Assembly: GCA_047619685.1 (NCBI GenBank)
Contig: JBLHLC010000038.1
Span: 1-38,193, forward strand
DNA: 38,193 nt
Source: JABDJZ01 sp047619685
GTDB taxonomy: Bacteria > Bacteroidota > Rhodothermia > Rhodothermales > UBA10348
Direction of reading: 5' to 3'
Under the pieces are notes generated by a model that worked only from the letters and a program-made list of their open reading frames with translations, was not told the DNA's origin and did no database searches. This document shows, one piece after another, positions 1 through 8,783 of the stretch. A program made the position numbers and the translations under genes. Each line of letters starts with the position of its first letter. The first letter of the stretch is position 1.

Positions 1-1150
1 CCAGAAAGAGCGGGAAACGCCAAATTCTCCGTCCCCAGTCCGGGTAAAGGGCGCGCTGCGTGAGCAGGTGCGCACCGAAGAATCCGCCGAATCCAGCCAA
101 ACCGAGGCCCAAGAGGGCGAAATACACTTCACTAGGGCCGCCACCGATGGCCTTCTGATAACCCAGTGGGGCATGAAGGAGCGCCACAACGACCAGAAAC
201 GGAAATCCGATGTTGGCGGTCAATTGGAGGATACCCTGAACGCGAAAGCCGAGCGACCTTTTGCTGGTCGCCACGCGTCCGACGAGTTTTATGGCGGCCT
301 GGACGGCCCCCTTCGTCCAGCGATGTTGCTGCGCTCGAAATCCCCCCATTTCCATGGGCAGTTCGGCGGGCACAACGAGTTCGGAGACGTAGACCATCCG
401 CCACCCCCGGAGCTGTGCGCGATAGCTCAGGTCCAGGTCCTCGGTCAACGTGTCGGCAGACCAGCCACCCGCATCGTGGATGCAGGACTTTCGCCAAATA
501 CCGGCCGTTCCATTGAAACCCGCTGGGTACCCTGAGGAAGTCCGGCTTTCCTGCTCAAGGGCAAAGTGCGCGTCCAACCCAAACCCCTGCAGGCGGGTGA
601 GGGTGTTGGAAGCATCGTTCAGGTGCCCCCAGCGGGCCTGGACGAAGCCCACATCTGGCGGAGTGAAACGATGTATAAGTGCCCGCAGGAAATTGCGAGG
701 CGGCACGAAATCCGCATCGAACATGGCGACAAACTCGCCCCTTGCAACACGAAGTCCCTCCGCAAGAGCACCCGCCTTATACCCGGTGCGGTGCGTACGG
801 TGAATGTGGACCATGTTGAGACCGTGTGCTCGCCAGAAACGGACCGCATCTGCTGCGACGCCGATCGTGGCATCGGTTGAATCGTCGAGCACCTGAATTT
901 CAAGCACCTCTGCTGGGTAGTCCAGTCTCGCGCACGCCGCGATCACGCGGTCGGCGACAAGCGCCTCGTTGAACATCGGAATCTGGACGGTCACCATGGG
1001 AGGATCCGCCGGCAAGTCCGGAATAGGCATACTGGCGGGGACCGGCCCCGGTCGCTGCCGCCGCGTCCTGGCAAAGCGCAGAGCCAGCCAAAAGTGATTC
1101 ACCCCGTACAGCGTGATCACGGAGAGCGCGATGGCGTAGGCTACGGCCAC
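1..1150 (-). CDS. Membrane glycosyltransferase, family 2 (partial, runs off the left edge)
   Basis: Processive-type GT2 enzyme, open to the window edge, so the C-terminus is missing. From the GTG at 1150-1148 the protein begins with a hydrophobic segment (residues about 2-25). The cytosolic GT-A fold follows, with LDDSTD (89-93), the DAD metal motif (145-147), TED (236-238) and QQHRW (274-278), the D,D,D,Q..RW set of cellulose-synthase-like enzymes. Further hydrophobic stretches follow toward the edge. The GTG lies 1 nt after the lptE stop, which suggests translational coupling; later ATG codons near residues 41 and 52 would remove the first membrane segment. The family transfers nucleotide-sugar residues to lipid or polysaccharide acceptors at the inner membrane. 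The substrate cannot be read from the sequence. Being last in a run with lptE, a role in the cell envelope is plausible. Confidence 0.85.
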   Translation of the reverse strand, partial: MAVAYAIALSVITLYGVNHFWLALRFARTRRQRPGPVPASMPIPDLPADPPMVTVQIPMFNEALVADRVIAACARLDYPAEVLEIQVLDDSTDATIGVAADAVRFWRAHGLNMVHIHRTHRTGYKAGALAEGLRVARGEFVAMFDADFVPPRNFLRALIHRFTPPDVGFVQARWGHLNDASNTLTRLQGFGLDAHFALEQESRTSSGYPAGFNGTAGIWRKSCIHDAGGWSADTLTEDLDLSYRAQLRGWRMVYVSELVVPAELPMEMGGFRAQQHRWTKGAVQAAIKLVGRVATSKRSLGFRVQGILQLTANIGFPFLVVVALLHAPLGYQKAIGGGPSEVYFALLGLGLAGFGGFFGAHLLTQRALYPDWGRRIWRFPLFL

Positions 1151-1151
1151 G

Positions 1152-1664
1152 CTACCAGTTGGATGTGGCTGCCGTAAAAATATCGTCGGCCACTTTCTCC
1201 AGTGCAGCCCGGGCGGCGTCTTCCTCCAGGCTCGGATCCAGAGGATCATACTCCTCGGAGCCAGAGAACGAACGGGCCAGAATGTCCTGATTTCGGGTCG
1301 AGTCCACGTAACGGACCGCCACGGAGACCGTCACCCTGTTGCGGGTGGCGCGTTCATCTCCGCCAACGGAGGTCGGGAGATTCTGATAGTTGTTGATCGT
1401 GGTGTGCAGCACGGCATCGGCCTCCTGCTCGATCGTTTCCAGCGAAAGTCTGGTCTGGCCCACGAACCTGGACACCAATAGCTGGGTCAGGTTTTCGTCC
1501 AGCCCGTTGACCGTACTGATGGTCCGGTCTTCTGCCAGTGGAATGGCTATCGTGGAGAGGTGGCTCGGTATGGTGGCTCCACTAAAACTGTAGAACCAGC
1601 ATGAAACCGGTGTCAGTGAGACCGCCGCCAGCAGCGCTGTTCCAATAACCCTACTGTTCAGCAT
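1152..1664 (-). CDS. lptE: LptE-family LPS-assembly lipoprotein
   Basis: Protein of 170 residues that resembles the Bacteroidota LptE family, the lipoprotein that plugs LptD during lipopolysaccharide insertion in the outer membrane. The start used is the ATG at 1664, which overlaps the end of the upstream sigma54-activator gene by 14 nt. It gives a short hydrophobic signal ending in VSC (Cys22), a weak but usable lipobox. The family-typical stretch WFYSFSGATIPSHL then leads into a TIAIPL strand. A longer frame to 1880 runs through the activator gene and is rejected. The order miaB, sigma54 activator, lptE is a known conserved arrangement in Bacteroidota, which supports the call. Lipobox quality is the main doubt. 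Confidence 0.8.
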   Translation of the reverse strand: MLNSRVIGTALLAAVSLTPVSCWFYSFSGATIPSHLSTIAIPLAEDRTISTVNGLDENLTQLLVSRFVGQTRLSLETIEQEADAVLHTTINNYQNLPTSVGGDERATRNRVTVSVAVRYVDSTRNQDILARSFSGSEEYDPLDPSLEEDAARAALEKVADDIFTAATSNW

Positions 1665-2901
1665 CCTCGAACTCTTTGATCTTGCGGTACAGTGTCCGCT
1701 CGGAAATTCCGAGAGCCTTGGCGGTCTGACGGCGATTGCCATGGAAGCGCTCCAGAGCCTCATTGATAAGCTTCCTTTCCGCGTCTTCCAGGGATGGTAA
1801 AGAGGCGGGCTGCCCGTTCTCTGAGTCGCCAGCGCGATCCGTAAACTGACCGGCAACGTCCTGGTCCGATTCAATCTCAAAAGGCACGTCCTCTACCAGG
1901 TCCGGCAAGCTCTCTCTTGGGCCGTCCCGGTGCACAATCATGGCGCTGCCGGTATTGCCTCGCACCCTTCCCAGAACTGAGGCGATCTGCTCTTTGAGTC
2001 CGCGCATCTCCTGCCTAAGCTCCAACAGCGCCCGGTAAATCAGTTCGCGCTCGCGGTCGGGCTCCTGCTGACTACCTCCCGCCTCAGCCAGCACCGGCAA
2101 GAGGCCTCCGGTGGACGAAGAGACGCCTCGCAAGAATGACTTCAGGTCTGACTCCGTAATGACGCTGTCGGTCAGAAGCACTGCGCTCTGCTCGGCGACA
2201 TTGCGCAGCTCCCGAATATTTCCCGGCCATCGGTACCGCAGAAGGAGGCGCCGCGCGTCCTCATCCAGCTTGGGCGCAGCCGTGTTGTACTGCTGAGCAA
2301 AACGGTGCTGAAAGTGATCGAAGAGTTCCGGAATGTCCCCTGCGCGCTCTCTGAGGGGCGGAACCCGGATAATCACCGTGCTCAGGCGGTAGTACAGGTC
2401 TTCTCGAAAGCGGCCAGCCTTTACTTCCTGTGCCAGATCCTTGTTTGTGGCCGCAATGACGCGGACATCTGTCTTGAGCACCCGCGAACTCCCCACCCGA
2501 CTGAACTCACCATTCTCCAGGACTCGAAGAAGCCGCACTTGGGCAGTCAGCGGCATTTCGCCGATCTCGTCCAGAAATATGGTCCCGCCGTTGGCCTCTT
2601 CGAAATAGCCGCTTCGACGCTCTACCGCGCCTGTGTAGGCTCCCTTCTCGGCCCCGAAAAGTTCAGACTCGATCAGACCCTCCGGGATTGCCCCGCAGTT
2701 GACGATAAGCTGAGTTTTGTGGCGACGCTCGGACAACGTGTGCAGAGCCTGAGCAAACAGCTCTTTGCCGACGCCGCTTTCCCCCTGGACCAGGACAGTG
2801 ATTTCTGTTCTGGCCACAAGGCGGACTCGGTCGATTACCTGCCGGATGGCATCTGAGCCACCGATAATTCCGAACCGTTCTTGGAGGGAGGCGCGATCCA
2901 T
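1651..2901 (-). CDS. Sigma54-dependent transcriptional activator, AAA+ and Fis domains only
   Basis: Bacterial enhancer-binding protein of 416 residues that would remodel sigma54 RNA polymerase. The AAA+ domain fills the N-terminal two thirds: Walker A GESGVGKE (40-47), the sigma54-contact loop GAYTGA (87-92, Tyr in place of the usual Phe, a common variant), Walker B with FLDE (109-112), and an RWPGN..EL lid segment. A linker of about 100 residues leads to a C-terminal Fis-type helix-turn-helix (about 375-412) with GNRRQTAKALGISERTLYRK. There is no N-terminal receiver, GAF or PAS domain, so its activity must be set by level, partner protein or the linker. It starts 1 nt after the miaB stop and its end overlaps lptE. 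Its targets are unknown. Confidence 0.9.
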   Translation of the reverse strand: MDRASLQERFGIIGGSDAIRQVIDRVRLVARTEITVLVQGESGVGKELFAQALHTLSERRHKTQLIVNCGAIPEGLIESELFGAEKGAYTGAVERRSGYFEEANGGTIFLDEIGEMPLTAQVRLLRVLENGEFSRVGSSRVLKTDVRVIAATNKDLAQEVKAGRFREDLYYRLSTVIIRVPPLRERAGDIPELFDHFQHRFAQQYNTAAPKLDEDARRLLLRYRWPGNIRELRNVAEQSAVLLTDSVITESDLKSFLRGVSSSTGGLLPVLAEAGGSQQEPDRERELIYRALLELRQEMRGLKEQIASVLGRVRGNTGSAMIVHRDGPRESLPDLVEDVPFEIESDQDVAGQFTDRAGDSENGQPASLPSLEDAERKLINEALERFHGNRRQTAKALGISERTLYRKIKEFEDAEQ

Positions 2902-2902
2902 G

Positions 2903-4333
2903 TCAGGCAGTGACGGGCAAGACGGAGGTGCCCATTAGCGTGGCCGACGTACAGTCGTGGATGTGTACCCGGACGTAGTCGCCTTTGGCCATGCCCTCCT
3001 CCTTGTCGAAGACGACCATCTTGTTGGTATCCGTGCGCCCTCGGAGTTGGAGTTCACTCCGCCGGCTCGTGCCTTCGACCAACACAACATGCTCCCTACC
3101 TATGTCAGCGCGGTTGTTTTCGGCCGAGATCCGGCCTTGCAGTTGAATGATCTCCGAAAGCCGACGCTTCTTGACGTTTTCGGGCACATCATCCGTGTAC
3201 TTGCGCGCCGCGTAGGTATCAGGGCGTTCCGAGTACATAAACATGTACGCGTGGTCGTAACGAACCTCCTCCATGAGACTGAGGGTGTCCTGATGCTCCT
3301 CTTCCGTTTCGCCGCAAAAACCGGCAATGAGGTCCGTTGAGAATGAGATCCCCGGCACGATCGCGTTGGCCCGTTCCATCAGGGAGAGGTACTCGTCCCG
3401 GGAGTAGGTGCGCTTCATTCGCTGAAGGACATCCGTATTGCCGTGCTGGACAGGCAAATGGATGTAGTTGCAGACATTGTCCCGCTCCGCATGCACGTGG
3501 AGCAGTTCGTCCGAACAGTCTTTGGGGTGGCTCGTCGAGTACCGGATGCGCAGTTCCGGACTGATGAGGCTTATGCGATGGAGGAGTTCAGGGAAACTGA
3601 CGGCCTGCCCGTTGTCATCGTACCGGTAGGAGTTCACGTTCTGGCCCAGTACCGTCACCTCACGGTAACCGTTGTCAACCAGCTCGCGGCATTCTCCGAG
3701 GATGCTGGCCACCGGCCGGCTGCGCTCACGCCCGCGTGTGAAAGGCACGACGCAAAATGCGCACATGTTGTCGCAGCCACGCATGATGCTCACGAAGGAA
3801 CTGACTCCGTTTGTGTCGTAGCGAACAGGGGCGATGTCCGCGTAGGTTTCTTCGCGAGATAGCTGAACGTTGACAGCTGCCTGGCCGGATTCCGCCGACT
3901 CATCCAGGAGCCGCGGGATGTCCCGGTACGCATCCGGGCCCACGACCAGGTCGACCAATTTCTCCTGCTCAAGGAGTTTGTGGCGAAGGCGCTCCGCCAT
4001 GCAGCCCAGCACGCCCAGTTTCAGATTCGGGCGGTTCCGACGTTTGTCGGCTCGCAAGGCATCCAGCCGACGACGCACTTTCTGCTCTGCATTCTCGCGG
4101 ATCGCGCACGTGTTCAGCAGAATGATGTCCGCTTCGCTTTCGTTGTGCGTGAGACCAAAACCGGCGTTCTGGAGCACGGAGGCCACAATTTCCGAATCGG
4201 AGACGTTCATCTGACACCCGTAGGTCTCCAGGTAAACGGTCTTGTGACCGGCGGCCTGAGGCCCCGCGGTTTTCGGCGCGTCCAGGTCTTCGATCCCGTC
4301 CAGGACGGGAATATCGGTAAGCAGGTTCTGCAT
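2903..4333 (-). CDS. miaB: tRNA-2-methylthio-N6-dimethylallyladenosine synthase MiaB
   Basis: Radical-SAM methylthiotransferase that converts i6A37 to ms2i6A37 in tRNAs reading UNN codons. The N-terminal UPF0004 domain carries the three cysteines of the auxiliary cluster: YGCQMN (Cys40), NTCAIRENA (Cys76) and LGCMAE (Cys111). The radical-SAM triad is RGCDNMCAFC (Cys187, 191, 194), and a TRAM domain follows at the C-terminus. With the ATG at 4333 the protein has 476 residues, normal for the family. The open frame extends to 4492, but that would overlap ribE and adds a non-conserved arginine-rich leader, so the internal ATG is preferred. About 76 nt separate it from ribE. It heads the miaB / sigma54 activator / lptE group. 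Confidence 0.95.
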   Translation of the reverse strand: MQNLLTDIPVLDGIEDLDAPKTAGPQAAGHKTVYLETYGCQMNVSDSEIVASVLQNAGFGLTHNESEADIILLNTCAIRENAEQKVRRRLDALRADKRRNRPNLKLGVLGCMAERLRHKLLEQEKLVDLVVGPDAYRDIPRLLDESAESGQAAVNVQLSREETYADIAPVRYDTNGVSSFVSIMRGCDNMCAFCVVPFTRGRERSRPVASILGECRELVDNGYREVTVLGQNVNSYRYDDNGQAVSFPELLHRISLISPELRIRYSTSHPKDCSDELLHVHAERDNVCNYIHLPVQHGNTDVLQRMKRTYSRDEYLSLMERANAIVPGISFSTDLIAGFCGETEEEHQDTLSLMEEVRYDHAYMFMYSERPDTYAARKYTDDVPENVKKRRLSEIIQLQGRISAENNRADIGREHVVLVEGTSRRSELQLRGRTDTNKMVVFDKEEGMAKGDYVRVHIHDCTSATLMGTSVLPVTA

Positions 4334-4409
4334 GGGCGTTCGTTGGTAGCCGGGTATAACTACGCGAGCGTGAACGGGTTCGAGAAATCGTGCCAAAATG
4401 GCAGGGGGT

Positions 4410-5051
4410 TTAGAAACCCTGCTCGCGGAGCCACTTGTTGGTAAGAATGGCGCCGGACGGTGCTCCTTTCTTCTCCAGAAAACGAACCACATATTTCCCG
4501 ACCATGTCGAACTCCATGTTTATGCGGGAGCCAGGTCTCCAGCCGGCAACGGTCGTGTTCTCATGGGTGTGCGGGATGATGGCCACGGTGAGGCGGTTTT
4601 CTTCCAGACGAGCTACCGTCAGGCTGATTCCATCCAGGCAGATGGAGCCGACCGGGATCACGTAGTGGCCGAACTGCTCATCGAACTCGATGGTGTAGAG
4701 CCAACTGGTTTCCAGCGGCTCCACACTTGTCAATACCCCGGTTGCGTCCACGTGCCCCTGCACCAGATGTCCGTCCAACCGGCCACCAATCTGCATCGCC
4801 CTCTCCAGGTTGACCGGTGAACCAGCCTTAAGGTCTCCAAGATTGGTCTTGGCCAGTGTCTCTTCGATGGCGACGACATCGAACGTCCGGGCGGTTTGAG
4901 CCACCACCGTCTGACAGACGCCGCTCACCGAGACACTTTCGTCCACTCGCAGGTCAGATGAGAAGGGCGATTCTATGCGCAGGCGGATTCCTCCGCCCTG
5001 AGGTAGGACGGTGGACACCCGTCCAACCTGTTCAATGATTCCAGTAAACAC
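4410..5051 (-). CDS. ribE: Riboflavin synthase, alpha subunit
   Basis: Enzyme that dismutates two 6,7-dimethyl-8-ribityllumazine molecules to riboflavin plus a pyrimidinedione. It has 213 residues and two lumazine-binding beta-barrel repeats. The N-terminal MFTGIIEQVG signature, the SVSGVCQTV segment of repeat 1 and the SICLDGISLTV segment of repeat 2 are clear, and a GHLVQGHVDATG junction separates them. The initiator is GTG at 5051-5049, 1 nt beyond the ribD stop, so the two are probably translated together. The length fits the family. Confidence 0.95.
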   Translation of the reverse strand: MFTGIIEQVGRVSTVLPQGGGIRLRIESPFSSDLRVDESVSVSGVCQTVVAQTARTFDVVAIEETLAKTNLGDLKAGSPVNLERAMQIGGRLDGHLVQGHVDATGVLTSVEPLETSWLYTIEFDEQFGHYVIPVGSICLDGISLTVARLEENRLTVAIIPHTHENTTVAGWRPGSRINMEFDMVGKYVVRFLEKKGAPSGAILTNKWLREQGF

Positions 5052-5052
5052 G

Positions 5053-6087
5053 CTACGGTTGCCTCAAGCTTAGAGTAGTCAACATATCCAGGCCAATCTG
5101 CTCGTAGTGGACGGCACCCGGCCGAAGAGCCTGCGCAAGTGTTTCTCGCGCGGGGTCGGTGAACGATGGCATCCCGCCGCCCATGAGAATTGGTGCCGTA
5201 AAAACGGCCAGTTCGTCCACCAGTTCTTCCGCCAGAAAGGCCGAGGAGAGCGTCGGTCCGGCCTCCACCAGGACGTACAGAATCGACAGATCCACGTCCT
5301 GGATCCACGATTTCAGGTCAATGCGACCACGCGGATCTTGAGGCCCGCGGACAATCAGCGTTCGATTCCCGTCGCTTAGAACCTTGGCACTGTCTGGAAC
5401 GACCCCTTTGGCATCGAGCACAATTCTCAAGGGGCTGCGCCCCGGTGCGTCCCGGACGGTCAAGCCAGGATCGTCCGCCAGAATGGTCCTTGGACCGGTC
5501 AGCACCGCGTCTGCCCAGGATCTCATGGCGTGGACCCGTTTGCGCGCGGGTTCGCCCGTGATCCACCGGGATGTACCCTGCTGTGGCGCGGCAAACCCGT
5601 CCAGAGACTGCGCCATCTTGAGCGTGACGTGTGGTCGGCCCAGCGTCATTCTGGTCAGGAACCCGGCGTTGAGGCTCCGGCACTCTTTCTCCAGGACCCC
5701 GATTCGAAGCGTTACCCCGGCCTGCCGAAGCCGCTCCGCTCCTGCTCCAGCAACCCGCGGGTTGGGGTCCAGTGCACCGATCACCACCGTACCGACGCCC
5801 CTTTCAACAATCAAATCCGCACATGGAGGCGTCTTGCCATGGAAACTGCAGGGCTCGAGATTGACGTAAAGCGTGGCCCCCGACAGGTCCACATCCTCCA
5901 GCGTATCCAAGGCATGGACCTCGGCATGGGGGCGGCCGAATCTTTGGTGCCAACCTACGCCCAACGCCTCGCCTGTACTGCCCACCACTACGCAGCCTAC
6001 CATGGGGTTTGGTCTGACATCCGTCCCCCCGCGCAGCGCCAGTTCGATGGTGCGGGCCATCCACTTCTTATCGTCCAAGTCAGTCAC
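5053..6087 (-). CDS. ribD: Bifunctional riboflavin biosynthesis deaminase/reductase RibD
   Basis: Carries out the second and third steps of riboflavin synthesis: deamination of the GTP-derived diaminopyrimidine and reduction of its ribosyl side chain with NADPH. The N-terminal cytidine-deaminase-like domain shows the zinc site HAEVHAL (His54, Glu56) with EPCSFHGKTPPC (Cys80, Cys89). The C-terminal half is the RibD reductase, with TLKMAQSLDG and EAGPTL motifs. The length of 344 residues is typical. The start chosen is GTG at 6087; an in-frame ATG at codon 10 would cut into the first helix. Only 62 bp separate it from the divergent yebC, too short to hold an FMN riboswitch, and none is visible. 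Confidence 0.93.
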   Translation of the reverse strand: MTDLDDKKWMARTIELALRGGTDVRPNPMVGCVVVGSTGEALGVGWHQRFGRPHAEVHALDTLEDVDLSGATLYVNLEPCSFHGKTPPCADLIVERGVGTVVIGALDPNPRVAGAGAERLRQAGVTLRIGVLEKECRSLNAGFLTRMTLGRPHVTLKMAQSLDGFAAPQQGTSRWITGEPARKRVHAMRSWADAVLTGPRTILADDPGLTVRDAPGRSPLRIVLDAKGVVPDSAKVLSDGNRTLIVRGPQDPRGRIDLKSWIQDVDLSILYVLVEAGPTLSSAFLAEELVDELAVFTAPILMGGGMPSFTDPARETLAQALRPGAVHYEQIGLDMLTTLSLRQP

Positions 6088-6149
6088 TCTCTACAAAACC
6101 CAATAGACTCTCATAAGTTTACAGTCCCAAGCTCACCAAAAGATCGAAT

Positions 6150-6896
6150 ATGTCTGGCCACTCTAAATGGTCCAAGATCAAGCGCGGCAAGGCCGTCACC
6201 GACCACAAGCGTTCAAAGGTCTGGGCGCGGATAACCCGCGACATCATGGTTGCCTCTCGCGATGGCGGCGGGGATCCCGGGATGAACGCGAAACTGGCCC
6301 TCTGTGTTGAGAAGGCCAAGGGCGCAAACATGCCCAAGGACAACATTACCAGGGCCATCAAGCGTGGCACCGGTGAAATCCAGGGAGCCGACTACGAAGA
6401 GCTCTCCTACGAGGGATATGCACCCCATGGCATTGCCGTATTCGTGGAAGCACTGACGGACAACACCAACCGTACCGTCGCGGACCTGAGAGCCATGTTC
6501 GCCAAGGCTGGTGGACAACTTGGCACGTCCGGTTCGGTCGCGTTCCTCTTCGACCGCAAGAGCATGTTCGAAATCCCTTCTCAGGACCTGGACGAGATGG
6601 AGTTGTTCGAGGTCGTCGTGGATGCCGGGGCAGAGGATCTCTCCAACGAAGACGGTCACTTCACGGTGACGGCGCCCGTGGAGGCCTTTGGGTCGGTGAC
6701 GGCGGCCCTCGAAGGCGCCGATCTCACGGCGGATGAGGCTGGCCTGCAGCGTATCCCGAACATGACAAAGTCGTTGCCGGTGGACGATGGGCGGAAGGTC
6801 GCGGCTCTTCTGGAGAAGATTGAGGAGCACCAGGACGTACAGGCGGTCTATTCCACGTTGGAATTCGACGACGAGCTTGTTGCCGCGCTCAGCTAG
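6150..6896 (+). CDS. yebC: YebC/PmpR family protein
   Basis: Protein of 248 residues belonging to the YebC/PmpR/TACO1 family, described both as a DNA-binding regulator and, more recently, as a translation factor that relieves stalls. The N-terminal signature MSGHSKWSKIKRGK, the DNITRAIKRGTGE segment and the YEGYAPHG motif are diagnostic. The ATG at 6150 is the only sensible start. The stop codon abuts the ruvC ATG directly, so the two form a unit, a very common pairing in bacteria. Confidence 0.95.
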   Translation: MSGHSKWSKIKRGKAVTDHKRSKVWARITRDIMVASRDGGGDPGMNAKLALCVEKAKGANMPKDNITRAIKRGTGEIQGADYEELSYEGYAPHGIAVFVEALTDNTNRTVADLRAMFAKAGGQLGTSGSVAFLFDRKSMFEIPSQDLDEMELFEVVVDAGAEDLSNEDGHFTVTAPVEAFGSVTAALEGADLTADEAGLQRIPNMTKSLPVDDGRKVAALLEKIEEHQDVQAVYSTLEFDDELVAALS

Positions 6897-7442
6897 ATGA
6901 TCGTTCTGGGTGTGGACCCTGGCTCACGCGTAACGGGCTACGGCGTCATTGACGTAGATGCCGGCTCGGAAAGACTGATTGAGTACGGTGTACTCAGCCT
7001 CTCGGGCACCGATTCTCACCAGTTGAGACTCAAGCAGATCCACGACAGGCTGCTGGCAGTGATCGATCGGTGTTTGCCGGACGTTTGTGCCGTCGAAATG
7101 CCCATCTATGCCAATAATGCCCAGTCCATGCTAAAGCTCGGACGGGCCCAGGCCGCCGCCATGCTGGCAGCTTTGGGGCGAGACATCCCGGTCGTTGAGT
7201 ACACCCCGAAGGAGGTCAAGAAGTCCGTCACCGGGAATGGAAACGCCTCGAAGCAGCAGGTCTGGTTCATGGTCCGGGCCATGCTCTCAATCAACGAGTC
7301 CGACCCTGAGATGGGCCTGGACGCTTCGGATGCGCTGGCCGTCTCCCTGTGCCACGCGCACCGCGGCACCACCGGAGGCGCGGCGAAGTACTCGGGTTGG
7401 GATCAGTTCGTAAAGAAAAACCCGGGCCGAGTCGGCAAGTAA
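6897..7442 (+). CDS. ruvC: Holliday junction resolvase RuvC
   Basis: Crossover-junction endodeoxyribonuclease that acts with RuvAB to cut Holliday junctions. The RNase-H-like fold begins GVDPGSRVTGYGV (catalytic Asp7). The second acidic residue lies in VEMPIYANNAQS (Glu67), and the C-terminal pair is in DASDALA (Asp142, Asp145), matching the spacing of the Escherichia coli enzyme. The length of 181 residues is normal. It begins with no gap after the yebC stop. It ends 10 bp short of the convergent gene at 7453, with no obvious terminator between. Confidence 0.95.
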   Translation: MIVLGVDPGSRVTGYGVIDVDAGSERLIEYGVLSLSGTDSHQLRLKQIHDRLLAVIDRCLPDVCAVEMPIYANNAQSMLKLGRAQAAAMLAALGRDIPVVEYTPKEVKKSVTGNGNASKQQVWFMVRAMLSINESDPEMGLDASDALAVSLCHAHRGTTGGAAKYSGWDQFVKKNPGRVGK

Positions 7443-7452
7443 GCGGGAGGGC

Positions 7453-8229
7453 TCAGGCCTCGGGCTTGGCCTTGCGCTTCGCCTTGGCCTTGGGCTTAGC
7501 CTCTGCGCTTTCGGACCCGCCTTCCTGCTGCGGGGCACCTGGCGCTGCGGCCTCGGCGAAAATGTCGGCTTGCGACGGCGGAGCTTCCTTGGCTGCAGCG
7601 GGCTTCTTTGCCCTGGAGGCTCGAGGCTTCGGCTTGGCCTTGGCCTTTGGCTTGGCAGCGGAGGGGTTGTCTTCTACGGGGGGAATTTCGGTCACGGCGG
7701 CGCTACCTTCGGCCGCCGGAGCTTTACCAGCCGCACTATCGGCGGCGGGAGCAGCTGTGGACGTTTCGAGCGCCGTGGCTCCACCTTCGGCGGCCTCTTT
7801 AACCGGAGCATCCGTTGCGGACGCCTCCGCTGCGGGCGCCTCAACGGCATCTTCTGCCTGATCCTTGGACGGTGTGTCCGCCTGGGACTGGGCAGACGCA
7901 TCCGGGTCGCTGCCGGCGTTTTCGCGTTTCGGGCGCTGTGGACGATCCGGGGCCGGCCCGTATCCTCGCTCGGCATCACGAATCCTGACGATCTCCGCGA
8001 CCTCGTCCACGTTCAGTTCTCCCCGGGACATGCGAAAGACCAGATTGCCTACCTGGCGGTCCTTGGTTGGCGCCTGATTCCATTCAGGGTGTGCCTGCTC
8101 AATCACGCTTACCAATATGCGGAGGTATGGATACCGCTCTTCCTTGGTCGGCAGTGCCGCGATGGATTGCGCCAGCAAGTCTGAATTCCGGCCGACCTGC
8201 TTGTCGACGATCTTGTCCTTGTATTCCAT
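7453..8229 (-). CDS. DUF4290-like protein with long Ala/Pro/Lys-rich tail
   Basis: 258 residues from the ATG at 8229, which has GGAG close upstream. Residues 1 to about 95 look like the small helical DUF4290 family of Bacteroidota (MEY...GRN start, then a helical stretch and an RMSRGEL segment); this is a resemblance from memory, not a search result. From about residue 100 the sequence is low-complexity and changes charge. A basic patch is followed by an Ala/Glu/Asp-rich acidic stretch, and then by two lysine-rich blocks (AKPKAKAKPKPRA near 200 and AKPKAKAKRKAKPEA at the end) of the kind seen in histone-H1-like bacterial proteins. The function is unknown; nucleic-acid binding by the tail is an inference. 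The frame continues to 8418, but those codons look non-coding. Confidence 0.7.
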   Translation of the reverse strand: MEYKDKIVDKQVGRNSDLLAQSIAALPTKEERYPYLRILVSVIEQAHPEWNQAPTKDRQVGNLVFRMSRGELNVDEVAEIVRIRDAERGYGPAPDRPQRPKRENAGSDPDASAQSQADTPSKDQAEDAVEAPAAEASATDAPVKEAAEGGATALETSTAAPAADSAAGKAPAAEGSAAVTEIPPVEDNPSAAKPKAKAKPKPRASRAKKPAAAKEAPPSQADIFAEAAAPGAPQQEGGSESAEAKPKAKAKRKAKPEA

Positions 8230-8410
8230 ACTCCTTCGATGGGACCCTTTAGGCGGCCCCAGCGGGGCTACTCGGGGCTGCGAGATTGTCGGCGCAAGAA
8301 TATGCGCGGACGGTTCCGAATGATACGATGCTTGCCACCTGTCGGCCAAGAAGTGACTTCGGCCCAGATTGGCGTGAACCTTGCGATTCGGGTTAACGTT
8401 CCAATTCCTG

Positions 8411-8683
8411 ATGTTCAATCTCAGACTCCCATACCGACTAGAACTTCTTCCTGCCGTGCCTGCCTACCACAAGCGGGCCAGGAAGGACAAGGATTTTGGA
8501 CGCGGGCAACTCGTGTACTACGGCCCGAGCCCGACGTATTATGGGATCGGCGAGATCAAACACGTGGTGGACGGCTTTGTCGCCGTTGATTTTCGCGGCA
8601 CCGGTCAATTCGGCGTGCACGAAGATCTTTTTGAACCGCATTACCTGATTCTGATTCCGCAGCCTGCGCTCGGAATCCTGTAG
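8411..8683 (+). CDS. Small conserved-looking protein, possible SH3-like fold
   Basis: About 90 residues from the ATG at 8411; a TTG at 8381 would add ten. I do not recognise the family with certainty. The core alternates beta-prone and glycine/tyrosine-rich positions: GRGQLVYYGPS, then GIGEIKHVVDGFVAVDF, then VHEDLFEPHYLILIP. This pattern recalls small SH3-like or DUF3553/CarD-type barrels that carry a G.G.V...DG.V.VDF pattern. There is no signal peptide or membrane segment. It is divergent from the DUF4290-like gene across 181 bp. That spacer holds a short GC hairpin (8256-8268) but no promoter I can defend. Confidence 0.55.
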   Translation: MFNLRLPYRLELLPAVPAYHKRARKDKDFGRGQLVYYGPSPTYYGIGEIKHVVDGFVAVDFRGTGQFGVHEDLFEPHYLILIPQPALGIL

Positions 8684-8783
8684 CCGCCTTCGGCCAGTGA
8701 ATCTCCGAGGGGCAGTTGTCCGTACCCCTAATCGATAGGGCACCGACCCTGAATCAAAGCGAACCCCCTTGTTATACCGACGC

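Noticed and set aside
6088..6149. FMN riboswitch upstream of ribD
   Set aside because: The divergent gap is only 62 bp and shows none of the conserved FMN-aptamer blocks.
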